Shown piece after piece: positions 53,264 to 62,250 of a DNA stretch of 64,000 nucleotides; position 1 is the first letter of the stretch; each line of letters starts with the position of its first letter. The stretch is taken from positions 9,352,501 through 9,416,500 of the forward strand of contig JAPNXP010000001.1 of NCBI GenBank assembly GCA_028753945.1, written 5' to 3'. Under the pieces are notes generated by a model. That model was not told the origin of the DNA and ran no database searches. It worked only from the letters and a program-made list of their open reading frames with translations. Origin of the DNA: Hexactinellida sp. DTS-2022 (lineage: Eukaryota; Porifera; Hexactinellida). The translations under genes and the position numbers were made by a program.

Positions 53264-53560
53264 TCCCGTTATAACGAAGTGCTCGGGACCGTAGTTTCAT
53301 TTCGTTATAAGCGGAGTTTGTTATAACCGGAGTTCGTTATAAGCGGAGTTCGATCTAAAAAGAGTTCATTACAATTTGGATTTCGTTGTAACCGGAGTTC
53401 ATTATGAACAAATTTCGTTATAACCGGAGTTCGTTATAAGCAGAATTCGTTATAACCGGAGTTCGTTATAACCGGAGTAAAATTAATAGATTAGAGACTA
53501 TATGGGATTTAAGTGACTTCGTTATAAGCGGAGTTTCGTTATATCCATTTCGTTGTAACC
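53264..53560. repeat. 16 bp tandem array of TTCGTTATAACCGGAG
   Basis: Around ten imperfect copies of a 16 bp unit alternate AACCGGAG and AAGCGGAG. The array starts at a pogo-like end (CAGTCAACTCCCGTTATAAC at 53258), so it probably arose by expansion of the subterminal part of such a MITE. Confidence 0.8.
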
Positions 53561-53601
53561 GAAGTTTTTATAATGTAATAAGATAGAAGGATTTCCGACT
53601 A

Positions 53602-54629
53602 CAGTAAAACCTTCAGAAACCTGGGGACAGGTGTAAGCGCGTTTTGGGTATCCAGCGATATAGGGATCCCCGTCCCTAAATCGCTAGCGTTTTAGGGACC
53701 CCTTGTATCCCAAAACGCTAGGGATATAGGGATCAATTCAGTGATATAGGGACCCCACCCAAGGCCACCCATATAGAATCTATAGGCTCAATGCATACCA
53801 CCCCTGGCCCAAATCCTTCACTATCTTTAGTTTTTGTATGAAAAATAGTGAAAAATAGAAAGTGAAAATGAAAAATAGAAAAATAGAAAGAGAAAAATAT
53901 TTCTAAGTTCAAAAATAGAAAGAGGATCGATATTTTTTGTAAATGCCGTACTCAAGAAGGAGGCAAAATGTACAATGCAATGTGCGGATTGTCAAGAATG
54001 GTTTCACGAAGAAAGTATGCGGATCGCCGGATTCCGATACTGGCGTGGATAGGCCCAAACTATAAGTGGGCGTGTGAAATTTGCAAAGAAATGTAGTAGG
54101 CCAGATAATTACCTATCTACACAGACTACGTAACTGTGACCTATCTATATCAAGTAGTCACATAATCAGGTACTTTAGACCTTTAATTTAGGATATTCTC
54201 ACTTTATGTAAACTTAGGTAACTAATCTCTAGTAATTTAGGGCACAGAAACGAGGATACTCAAAACACTGGCGTACCTGTATCACTAGCGATTTAGGGAC
54301 CCCGCGACCACAAAACGCTAGCTATATAGGGACCCCACGACCACAAAACGCTAGCGATATAGGGATCCCCGTCCCTATATCGCTAGTGTTTCAGGGACCC
54401 AGAGGGCCCAAAACGCTAGCGTTTTAGGGACGGGGATCCCTAAATCGCTGGATACCCAAAACGCGCTTACACCGGCCAAAATGTTCACTTTTGAGAGGTG
54501 TTCACTTTTCTTGATTTATCATAACGTGTGTCTACTCTAAGGTAATGGGAAATTTTGGGACCGAGAAAAAGTGTTCATATTTCAGAGTTCTTCATTTCTT
54601 GAAGGTGTTCACTTTTGGAGGTTTTACTG
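53602..54629. mobile_element. Pogo-like MITE split by the CGCTAGCG element
   Basis: CAGTAAAACCTTCAG left and GGAGGTTTTACTG right, TA on both sides. The right half has AAAAGTGAACACC-type direct and inverted repeats (GGTGTTCACTTTT). The 846 bp insertion at 53630-54475 separates the left 28 bp from the rest. Confidence 0.75.
53630..54475. mobile_element. CGCTAGCG TIR element, copy 2
   Basis: Second copy of the element at 19529-20597, with the same GGTGTAAGCGCGTTTT termini and CGCTAGCG units, lacking the two insertions nested in copy 1. The fossil PHD finger is fuller here: FCKCRTQEGGKM, then in the next frame MQCADCQEWFHEESMRIAG, then ACEICKEM and a stop. No convincing target duplication. Confidence 0.85.
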
Positions 54630-54901
54630 TAATTACAATATTAATGTCTTTATCGGTTACTAACTTACTAACTATTAGGATTATGTCATAGCCTATGGAT
54701 AATGTGGATTTTCCACACTCGCATTCTATATTTGCTTATTAGTGCATCAATTGTTTAGACTTCAGAGTTTAGAATGCTAAGCATGACAATTATTTTAAAA
54801 AAAGGTTACATCTACTCATTAATTAACAGAGGAATGCTGTAAATTAATTGTATATATTATTTATTTATTTATACCAACAACAGATATACTAGCTGCTGGT
54901 A

Positions 54902-56728
54902 TTAAAGTGGCATTCTGGAGCCCTCAATACTGAGGTTGGCCGCGTGCGCGAGTGACTTCTTAGACTTGCTGCTCTTCATGTCTCTGACCATGTTATCGAT
55001 CTTAGAGGGGGTGTTCCTCTTAACGTTGGATATGTCTGTCTGGATGTTCCACTTGGGCCGCGTGACGTAGTCGCGTGTGGAGGGCTGGGGAACCCGCGCT
55101 CTGCCTACGAACCCCTTCTCCCCCGGGCGGAGCGGGTCTTCGCTGGAGGAGTTTAGGGACTCCCGAGCGGAGGAGTGTCTCCTCCGAGCGTTCTGCGCGT
55201 GCTTGTGGTCCCGCTCCTCGCGCTCGTCGCGACTCATGGACTTCAAGTTGGACTCCACTCCGAATATCGGGCGCGCCCACAAATGTATGAGTTTCGCAGC
55301 TCTCTCTCGGTTCTTGCGCGTCTCCTTCGGGTGTTTGTACAGCAGCATGACTGCCTTCCCTATCCCGCTGACCTTGAGCACCTGCGTGTTGATGAGGTTG
55401 ACAGAGAGTATCTCCAGCACCTTTATGATCTCAGCCCGGATCTGCACGTGCGGCAGAGACTTGTCGGGGAGCGGACACAGCCACTCCGCCAGAACGGAGA
55501 GCAGCCCGCAGTCCACGAACGCGCCGAGGGAGTCCTGTCTCTGCAGCTGTCTCTGCAGGGTGGGCAGCATCTTCAGCTTGTGCAGAGCCGTCTGCTGCTT
55601 CTCGTTCATATCTCTGTCCAACTGCGCCGCGTCCTGCATGCTCTTCAGGAGATCGAATATGACGTCATCGTTTGTGGGCACGCTATCCGCCCCTCTCTTG
55701 CGCCGCTTGGTCTTCTTCTTCCTCTGAGCGAGGATAAAGTCAATCTCGGACAAGTTGTTATCTCGGTCTTCATCTAGAAGACACACACACACAGGAATCA
55801 ATACAGTGGATACCGGTTATAAGAACATACACGTGTGATAATATAAAACGTGATAACTTTCGCTTTTACACTGAATATGCAAGTTGTTTTTATTGCTTTA
55901 CTAACTTCCTGTCTCAAATAATGAAGTCTTAACCAATAGCTTATCATTACAAATGGTTAGGAAAAATGTTTTTCCAGGAAATGGTTGTTATATCCGGTGT
56001 AAACGCTTTAAGAACCCCGCGTTTTTGGGCCCCTCCGATTCTAAATTACTAGCGTTTTAGGGTCGGGGCCCAAAATGCTGGGTCCCTAAAGCGAGCTTAC
56101 ACTGACATATTCGTATAAGGTATCGATAGGGTACTATCACTAACTAATCATTACCTTCCCTCCCCCCCTGGTAGCCCTCTGCTGCAGACCGGAACTTCTT
56201 CTCCTCGGGCCCTCCTACGAAGTCCCCATCCCCTGGGTCCCCCTCCAGCTTCCGCTTCCCCGCAGGAGACAGGTCTGGCTCCTCCTCGTCAGAAGCGCCG
56301 AATATATCGTCCTCCACCGCCTTCAGGTGGTCCTTCTCTTCCAGCGTTGCTTCCGTGTATTTGCTCTGAAGCGGCCTCTCCAGCTCCTCGTCGATGTCAA
56401 TGTCACTGTCGAAGTCAAGTTCCGACACCGATTGGTTTAAATCCTTATTTTCAGAGTTGACTGCTTCCTGTGTGTCATCGTTCTTGAAGGAATCCTCGTC
56501 TGAATCGCTCAAAATAGCTAATCCCTTCTTCGACGATATTTCGGAAATCTCGGCAGGATTAGTATCCTCGTCCCCAGAAGCAGGGGGGGGCTTGGCGACG
56601 TACCCCCTCACAGGAGCTGCTCCCTCTTTCGAGAGAGCGTCCGGCTCTGCGGCGCTCTCCTCGCCAGAGCCGCCCCCGGAGAGCTCCTCCTCACTCCCGC
56701 TGAAGTTGGAGACATAAGCCTTCTTCAT
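54902..56728 (-). CDS. IWS1: IWS1, transcription elongation factor (Spt6 partner)
   Basis: Two exons, 56728-56155 and 55773-54902, give 481 aa. Exon 1 is an acidic, serine-rich disordered region (SDSDEDSF, DIDIDEELE) typical of animal IWS1 N-termini. Exon 2 begins with the Spt6-contact helix region (NNLSEIDFILAQRKKKTKRRKR) and carries the TFIIS N-terminal-like domain (TALHKLKMLPTLQRQLQ, WLCPLPDKSLPHVQIR, LYKHPKETRKNRERAAKLIHLWARPIFG). IWS1 travels with RNA polymerase II and Spt6 and couples elongation to mRNA export and histone methylation (family knowledge). It is shorter than the vertebrate protein, mainly by a reduced N-terminus. The 381 bp intron has been invaded by MITEs. Confidence 0.94.
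55804..56100. mobile_element. MITEs inside the IWS1 intron
   Basis: A pogo-like left end (CAGTGGATACCGGTTATAAG, as at 9901) starts at 55804. At about 55992-56100 a small TIR element (GGTGTAAACGCTTTAAG ... GCGAGCTTACAC) carries ACTAGCGTTTTAGGG, so it is a short relative of the CGCTAGCG family. Confidence 0.6.
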
Positions 56729-57154
56729 AATGCTGCTACGGGTATGTAGTGTATTTTATGACAAGGTAGTAGTTAAAACTTTACGAATTATAGTTGGGAA
56801 GTTACTACTTACTAGTTATGTGGCGATTACATAGACAGAAAATAATGTAATACCTAATACATGGATAAATCCCCTCAACATAAAGTTTCAGACATTAGTA
56901 CGGTATTAACTCTAACTCCTATCCTGAACTAATCTAATAGCGTGCCTGGGACCTTATGCCCCTAGAATCTGGAATTATTTAGGGACGCCTGAATTAGACG
57001 TAAACACACTTCCTATACTATTCCGAATAAAATATAATTATTCTTGCTACGGCTCTTCTAACATAACTCGGAGTCTATTATTTACACCTATTAATGTATT
57101 AACCTATTCCACGTGTCAATAAGCTAGGTATCACACAGTCCGCACTCTCCCAGT
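56729..57154. other. Spacer between IWS1 and COPS6
   Basis: 426 bp AT-rich gap between two minus-strand genes. No repeat recognised. Confidence 0.35.
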
Positions 57155-58114
57155 CTAGTGCAGCAAGACACCACGCGTGCGGCGAGTGACCGCCTGTTTG
57201 TCGAAAATGGTGTTCAGCTTGCTCACGAGAGAGCTGGCCTGGTAAGCACTCGTTGTCATGGAGGATAGGTATGTCGTCAGTAGCACGTCATTCGCCTGCA
57301 CGAGCCACTCTTCGTTCATCTCTGGCGTCTGCGTGACCGGCAGCTGCCGCGTGAGGCTCTGGATGTCGCGCAGCACCTCCGGCGAGGGAGGGATCTCCCC
57401 CGCTTTCACGGCCTTCAGGTACTGACTGATGACTTTAATGCGATAGAACAGCATCTTCAGGGCCCGGTACTGGACCATAAGGTGGTCGGAGGCAGCAGAA
57501 GTGTCCGCAGACCCAGAGGCAGACACGCGAGCCACGTGGTCCACCCCTATTCGCTCCACCTCGTCTGTGGCCAGGGAGTAGCTCACCTCCGAGAAAGTGA
57601 CCCCTGTGGGCACATTGGGGTCGATAGCGACCTCGTATATCGTGATGGGCAGCTGGTTGTTGATGTCGGCGGTGACCAGCTTTAGGAAGAGCAGACACAC
57701 GTTCCACTCAGTGAGCTCGCGATGGAACTCGCTCTCGGACGCGTCCGTGTCCGCCGTGAGTCCGTTGGAGTACCAGCCGAGAACATCCAGGTTGGGGTAC
57801 ACCTGTTTGAACATGGCGTCCTTCTCCGTGAGATAGTCGTTGTCCAGACAGGCCCCCTTGTCCTGCTTCTCTACGGTCTTTATCTCGAAGCAGTTGGACA
57901 CCTCCACGTGTCGCCCCTTCTGGGTCCCCAGCAGGGCCCCGTACACCTTGGCCGGCTGCCCCTCCGGCCCCTGGGCAGAGACCCGCGTGAAGTGGTCGGA
58001 TATGCTCATGACCACCAGGGGGTGCAGCGAGATGGAGAGACTCGCGGTGTCGGTCTTGGCGCCCCGCTCCGAGGCAGGGGGAGGAGTCGTGTCCATGGGA
58101 ACGCTGCTGGCCAT
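57155..58114 (-). CDS. COPS6: COP9 signalosome subunit 6
   Basis: Intronless, 319 aa, near the usual length. MPN domain at about residues 27-165 (ISLHPLVVMSISDHFTRV, VYGALLGTQKGRHVEVSNCFE, LDVLGWYSNG, LPITIYEVAID); the JAMM zinc ligands are missing, as in all CSN6, so it is the inactive MPN partner of CSN5 in the deneddylase. The C-terminal helices (LMVQYRALKMLFYRIKVISQYLK) join the signalosome helical bundle. TATCTTAG lies one base before the ATG, preceded by a branch-like TACTAAG, and the upstream PCNX4 stop is only 110 bp away, so a trans-splicing or operon-like arrangement is possible. Confidence 0.96.
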   Translation of the reverse strand: MASSVPMDTTPPPASERGAKTDTASLSISLHPLVVMSISDHFTRVSAQGPEGQPAKVYGALLGTQKGRHVEVSNCFEIKTVEKQDKGACLDNDYLTEKDAMFKQVYPNLDVLGWYSNGLTADTDASESEFHRELTEWNVCLLFLKLVTADINNQLPITIYEVAIDPNVPTGVTFSEVSYSLATDEVERIGVDHVARVSASGSADTSAASDHLMVQYRALKMLFYRIKVISQYLKAVKAGEIPPSPEVLRDIQSLTRQLPVTQTPEMNEEWLVQANDVLLTTYLSSMTTSAYQASSLVSKLNTIFDKQAVTRRTRGVLLH

Positions 58115-58223
58115 TCTAAGATACCACTTAGTATGTATAAATAGTGAAAACTTATATATAGATCAGTCCTGTCAATAAATAAGAGTAATGAAACGAGTAT
58201 AAACACATGACGCTGTTCGGCCC

Positions 58224-61200
58224 TCAGGTGTAGAGGGGTGCGGACGAGAAGACGGGGTACCCCACGGGGGCGTCCCCGGCCTGGGTGCTCACGTTTCGCA
58301 GGAGGTGCTCCTCCTGCTGCACGCTGTAGCGCTCCTCCTCCTCGTGTCGCAGGTAGGCCAGCTCCAGCAGCTGGGCGCCCCACAGTCCCCGCAGTGACTC
58401 GGGTTGCAGTCTGGCCACGTGCACCAGCTGGGGCTTCAGTGTGAGCACGTGTGTGTAGTACTTGGTACGCCGCGAGTTCCGACTGAGGAGGAACAGGTGC
58501 GGGGTGGCCTGCAGCAGGCGCGGTCTCCACTCGGCGCCCGTGAGACAGTCCAGACACCAGCTGGCGTCCAGCTCCAGCAGGGAGTCCAGCTGAGACCCAG
58601 CCGTGGGTTCCTCCATCAGCACTACTTCGTCAATGGTTAGTTTGAGGGCGTAGCGGCACGCCTTGACTGCTAGCTGCAGCAGTGCGGGAGAGTCCGTGAG
58701 CCAGGAAAGTCCCTCGGACCAGGGGAACTGTCCCTCGAAGTTCTTGCATATCTGCGTGCCAGTCAGCTTGCTTGCAGTCGCATCGCTGTGCGGATGGACA
58801 ACAGAAGCCACACAGTTGGTTAGTCTCTCAGCTAGAGCTTCTACCTCGCTCCAATCCAAACCACTGCTTGCGTTATCTTCCCAATAGGAGCAGAAGCTGT
58901 GTAGCAAGGCGGGCTGCAGGCTCTCTGACTGGGCAGGTGCGACAGCTGGCTGTAGCCAGGAGTCCGGGAGGAGAGAAGCTAGTCGCACTCTACTCTCGAC
59001 AGAACCGGGAGGGACAGACTGACTAGATTTGATATTGACTGGAGCACCATAGCCAGAAGAGTGGGATAGGGAATCGTTGGAATTATCTTTCTGCAGACTT
59101 AAGTCCAGCACCGACTCCAGCTCCCCTGTGTCCGTGTATATGGAGTCAGGGGTCTGTCGGCCATTGCTGTAGCCTGTACTCCACACTTGTCTGTAGTTAG
59201 CGAGAACAGCTGAGCTCTCATTCTTATCGATTGATCTATTCATGTACCTAGTGTCTTGTTCTGTGTCTTCAATAGGATTATCAGTGGAATTGTCCAGTTT
59301 GTTTTTAGCAGTTTTAGAATGTTGTTTTGGTTGAGACAAGATATCCAATTTCCTTTCCTTCTCTAGCGCAACAACTTCCCGTACTAGCAGCCACGCGAAG
59401 CAGCTAGAGAAGTTCTGTTGGCACCTGTGCATCGTGCTCCTGGAGCTGAGAACGCCCCTCAGGGAGCTCCTGGCTTCCGAGTAGGTCTCTATCACAGAGT
59501 GCGAGACTGCAGTCACCAGATAGAGCAGGTATCTGTTGAACAGATCGGCTGCAGAGCTAGGCGTCATCTCCCTCTCCAGTATCTCGTCAATCTGCGTGGC
59601 CTCGGTCTCGTGACAGGAGGTGACCTTCAGCTCCAGGCCCCGGTAGGACACGCCCAGGTACTGGTACCCCACCTCGTTAACCGTGAGGATAATAATCCTG
59701 TCTTCATACCTGATGAGGAACATCTGTCCGCAGGAGGGGGACAGGAGCACGCCGCGCCCCACCAGCCCTCTGAACACCCTGCACACCTCGGGACACGCCT
59801 CCTCGTAGAACACGGCGTCCCTGCCGCCCCAGGAGGAGTGCCGCGACTGGGGCGGCCAGAAGGCGCTGCCGCGAGGGTACGAGGGCACGAATATGGGGAG
59901 GGTGAATACGGGGAGCAGCGTGAGCGTGAGGAGGGAAGAGAGCGGCAGCAGCAGGAGGGTCACTGGCAGGAGGATGAGGGAGAGACACACGAGGTGTATC
60001 TTCTCCCCCCGTAGGTAGGTGAGGGAGGTGGGAGGTTGTGTCAGAATGTACCAGACGAGGTACGCGAGGATTAGGTGCAGCTGGGAGAAGAGGAGTCCCA
60101 AGTAGCGCAGGGACACGCCCACGAGCAGGAGGTGCACCCCTACGGACAGGCTTATCCAGGGGAGGGCTGTAGCGAGCAGCAGGTCGAGCAGGACAGACAG
60201 ACTGATCTCCAGAGCGAGAGAGAGGGGAGCTCTCCAAGCCAGGTGCAGTGCCCTGGCAACAGAGATCGTGAATAGGAATGTGGGAGTACAGCTATTACGA
60301 GACGAGTACAAGAATAAGCCTAGGAACATCATGCTGATTATGCGAGAAACAAAGTCCCGCATAACCTGCACTGAAATAGCGGCTGTCTTAAGCAGGCAGC
60401 TCTGCTGGATGTGAGACTCGAAGTCCAACTCGTTGTACACCCCCGCGGGGTAGAAGGGGTTGTTAATCAGGTTGCAGAGGAGGGTCCTGCTCTGGAGAGC
60501 GGACAGCAGATAGCAGGCGAGGAGCGGGAGCAGGGAGAGGGCCCCGAGAGAGAGGAACAGCCAGAAGAAGACAGGAATCTGGAATAGCGAGTGTACCTCT
60601 TGCTCCCGTGTAGAGTGTAGTAGGATAGTCAGGTTAGGACTGGTGCAGTTGAGAGAGCTATTGAGGACAGAAGTGTGACACAAGGGAGAGCTGAGGAGGA
60701 GGGAGGCTGCTACGTGACCAGCTGACAGGACGGAGAGACAGACTACAGGCAGGATGACGTATGTCAGCGAGAGAGACAGCAGAGCAGCAGGCGGAGACAG
60801 ATAGGGTTTGAACGGAAGTAGGAATAGTATAATATTCGAGTACTTAGCTGGGGTAACTGAAGCGATACGAAACAGAGCGTGGATGCTCCAACCGAACAGA
60901 TTGAGACTCAGTAGATAGCTTATAATTCCCGCCGCGACCAGTGCAGCAATATCGCAGGGTACGAGCGACAGCAGGGAGACATACAGCCACCAGACTCCGC
61001 AGAGAATGAGGACACACGTCTGACTGGAGAGAGCACTGCCCCCGAACAGAAGCGTGACGCATCTCTCCGCGAGCAGCGGCAGCAGCTGGTAGAAGGGGGG
61101 CACCAGTCCCGCCAGCCACAGCAGAGGGGCGGAGCAGAGCACGCAGTAGACTACTCGAGAGACAACTGGGCTGAAGGGGGTGAGAATAACCGCGAGAGAG

Positions 61201-61847
61201 AGAAGCATGAGCACGTGTACGGGTCTAGACAGGAAGTCTACCTGGAGCAGTGTGTGGGACCGCGCGGTGGGTACAGCGGTCTCGGCAGGGGGAGCGGAGC
61301 TAATGCAGAGCTGGCCCAGACAGACTGTCAGCCAGCCCAGAACGAATACTGGGATCCAAATGCTGCCGAAGAGAGCTGCCAGCTGTGAGGGGAGCAGCGC
61401 TGCCATCGCCAGCCCACACAGGGCCCCCGACACCGCCCCCTGCACCAGGATATTGAGAGCGCCCCTCCTCTCTGGGAACAGCTCCAACAGGCACTCTCTC
61501 CGCAGGGGAGGGGCGTGTGGGAGCGTGACGTCACCCGTCCGTGCTCTGTGTCTCCTGGCTAGGAGCCACACGACGGAGTGTAGCGAGGCCACCAGAGAGG
61601 CTATAAGAGCGCCATAGCCCAGAGAGAAGTACGGGTAGTAGGCTCTGAGACCGAGAGGGGCCTCCAGCAGAAAGATGAAAGGAGCGGCGATTAACAGAGG
61701 GGAGAGGAGCAGGGGGAGACGGACCAAGAAGGCTATGCGGGGGCGTGAGTGGGACGAGGAGAGGAGACCAGAGGTACCTGTCTCGGCGAGAAGGCAGCAG
61801 AACTTGGCACAGCTCCAATCTGTCTCGTAAGAATCAGTACTGGACAT
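58224..61847 (-). CDS. PCNX4: Pecanex-like protein 4
   Basis: Intronless, 1207 aa, close to the vertebrate PCNX4 length. The N-terminal half is a multipass membrane region with at least ten hydrophobic segments between about residues 38 and 660. The pecanex C-terminal domain follows with the diagnostic RYEDRIIILTVNEVGYQYLG and GLELKVTSCHETEATQIDEI. After a polar Ser/Asn-rich insert (about 810-910), a second conserved globular part ends the protein. Pecanex proteins are ER-type membrane proteins linked to Notch signalling in flies; PCNX4 function is poorly known. TGTAG lies two bases before the ATG. Codon use is GC-rich compared with the surrounding DNA. Confidence 0.9.
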   Translation of the reverse strand: MSSTDSYETDWSCAKFCCLLAETGTSGLLSSSHSRPRIAFLVRLPLLLSPLLIAAPFIFLLEAPLGLRAYYPYFSLGYGALIASLVASLHSVVWLLARRHRARTGDVTLPHAPPLRRECLLELFPERRGALNILVQGAVSGALCGLAMAALLPSQLAALFGSIWIPVFVLGWLTVCLGQLCISSAPPAETAVPTARSHTLLQVDFLSRPVHVLMLLSLAVILTPFSPVVSRVVYCVLCSAPLLWLAGLVPPFYQLLPLLAERCVTLLFGGSALSSQTCVLILCGVWWLYVSLLSLVPCDIAALVAAGIISYLLSLNLFGWSIHALFRIASVTPAKYSNIILFLLPFKPYLSPPAALLSLSLTYVILPVVCLSVLSAGHVAASLLLSSPLCHTSVLNSSLNCTSPNLTILLHSTREQEVHSLFQIPVFFWLFLSLGALSLLPLLACYLLSALQSRTLLCNLINNPFYPAGVYNELDFESHIQQSCLLKTAAISVQVMRDFVSRIISMMFLGLFLYSSRNSCTPTFLFTISVARALHLAWRAPLSLALEISLSVLLDLLLATALPWISLSVGVHLLLVGVSLRYLGLLFSQLHLILAYLVWYILTQPPTSLTYLRGEKIHLVCLSLILLPVTLLLLPLSSLLTLTLLPVFTLPIFVPSYPRGSAFWPPQSRHSSWGGRDAVFYEEACPEVCRVFRGLVGRGVLLSPSCGQMFLIRYEDRIIILTVNEVGYQYLGVSYRGLELKVTSCHETEATQIDEILEREMTPSSAADLFNRYLLYLVTAVSHSVIETYSEARSSLRGVLSSRSTMHRCQQNFSSCFAWLLVREVVALEKERKLDILSQPKQHSKTAKNKLDNSTDNPIEDTEQDTRYMNRSIDKNESSAVLANYRQVWSTGYSNGRQTPDSIYTDTGELESVLDLSLQKDNSNDSLSHSSGYGAPVNIKSSQSVPPGSVESRVRLASLLPDSWLQPAVAPAQSESLQPALLHSFCSYWEDNASSGLDWSEVEALAERLTNCVASVVHPHSDATASKLTGTQICKNFEGQFPWSEGLSWLTDSPALLQLAVKACRYALKLTIDEVVLMEEPTAGSQLDSLLELDASWCLDCLTGAEWRPRLLQATPHLFLLSRNSRRTKYYTHVLTLKPQLVHVARLQPESLRGLWGAQLLELAYLRHEEEERYSVQQEEHLLRNVSTQAGDAPVGYPVFSSAPLYT

Positions 61848-62250
61848 CTCTACAGGTTGGCAATTACATAGCTACCATTTTGATAATGCTAATAGGTAGG
61901 ACCGAAATTAATAACTATAATTAATTTACTTAGAATAGTTCTAATAAGTAAATTGTAAAGCGGATGTTATATCTGCAGTGTATTATACAGCCATTTGCTA
62001 AATACGCTCCTAATCCTGGTCTGATCCAATTTTAATACGCCTAAATCACAAATTAATGGTACGGTATAGGAGAGAATTCTAAATTTTCGCGCTCCTAAAT
62101 TCAAATTTTCCAAAAATCGTACTCCAAAAGGAGTGTCTCGCGCTCCTGAATAATTCCTTGTATATCTGGTATTTCTATATGAGAATACAAATCGTGCATA
62201 AAACCAACCTACTATGAGAAATATACAATACTACTCTCACTTGACTGACC
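61848..62250. other. Spacer between PCNX4 and RABGGTA
   Basis: 403 bp gap between minus-strand genes, almost half of it occupied by a hAT-type MITE (61976-62160). Confidence 0.5.
61976..62160. mobile_element. 185 bp hAT-type MITE, copy 2
   Basis: Starts CAGTGTATTATACAGCC and ends CTGAATAATTCCTTG. Perfect 8 bp target duplication TATATCTG at 61968-61975 and 62161-62168. Same family as 34890-35073, confirming both boundaries. Confidence 0.92.

Larger units (their letters stand above)
51387..54901. other. 3.5 kb repeat-rich region between ABHD and IWS1
   Basis: No conventional gene. Contains the ATGGGTC-rich element (51790-52162), a 75 bp dispersed repeat (52271-52350), an orphan 2A-like exon (52372-52554), a long palindrome (53018-53118), a 16 bp tandem array (53264-53560), and a pogo-like element carrying the second CGCTAGCG element (53602-54629). 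Confidence 0.5.

Noticed and set aside
55077-55777. Plus-strand open frames opposite IWS1
   Set aside because: Antisense of a strongly conserved domain on the minus strand; no recognisable protein.
57435-58178. Alternative frames over COPS6
   Set aside because: Overlap a conserved gene and show only Arg/Gly/Ser-rich shadow composition.
59418-60014. Long plus-strand open frame opposite PCNX4
   Set aside because: It is a GC-rich antisense shadow of PCNX4; composition (Gly, Arg, His runs) and lack of any family feature argue against coding.
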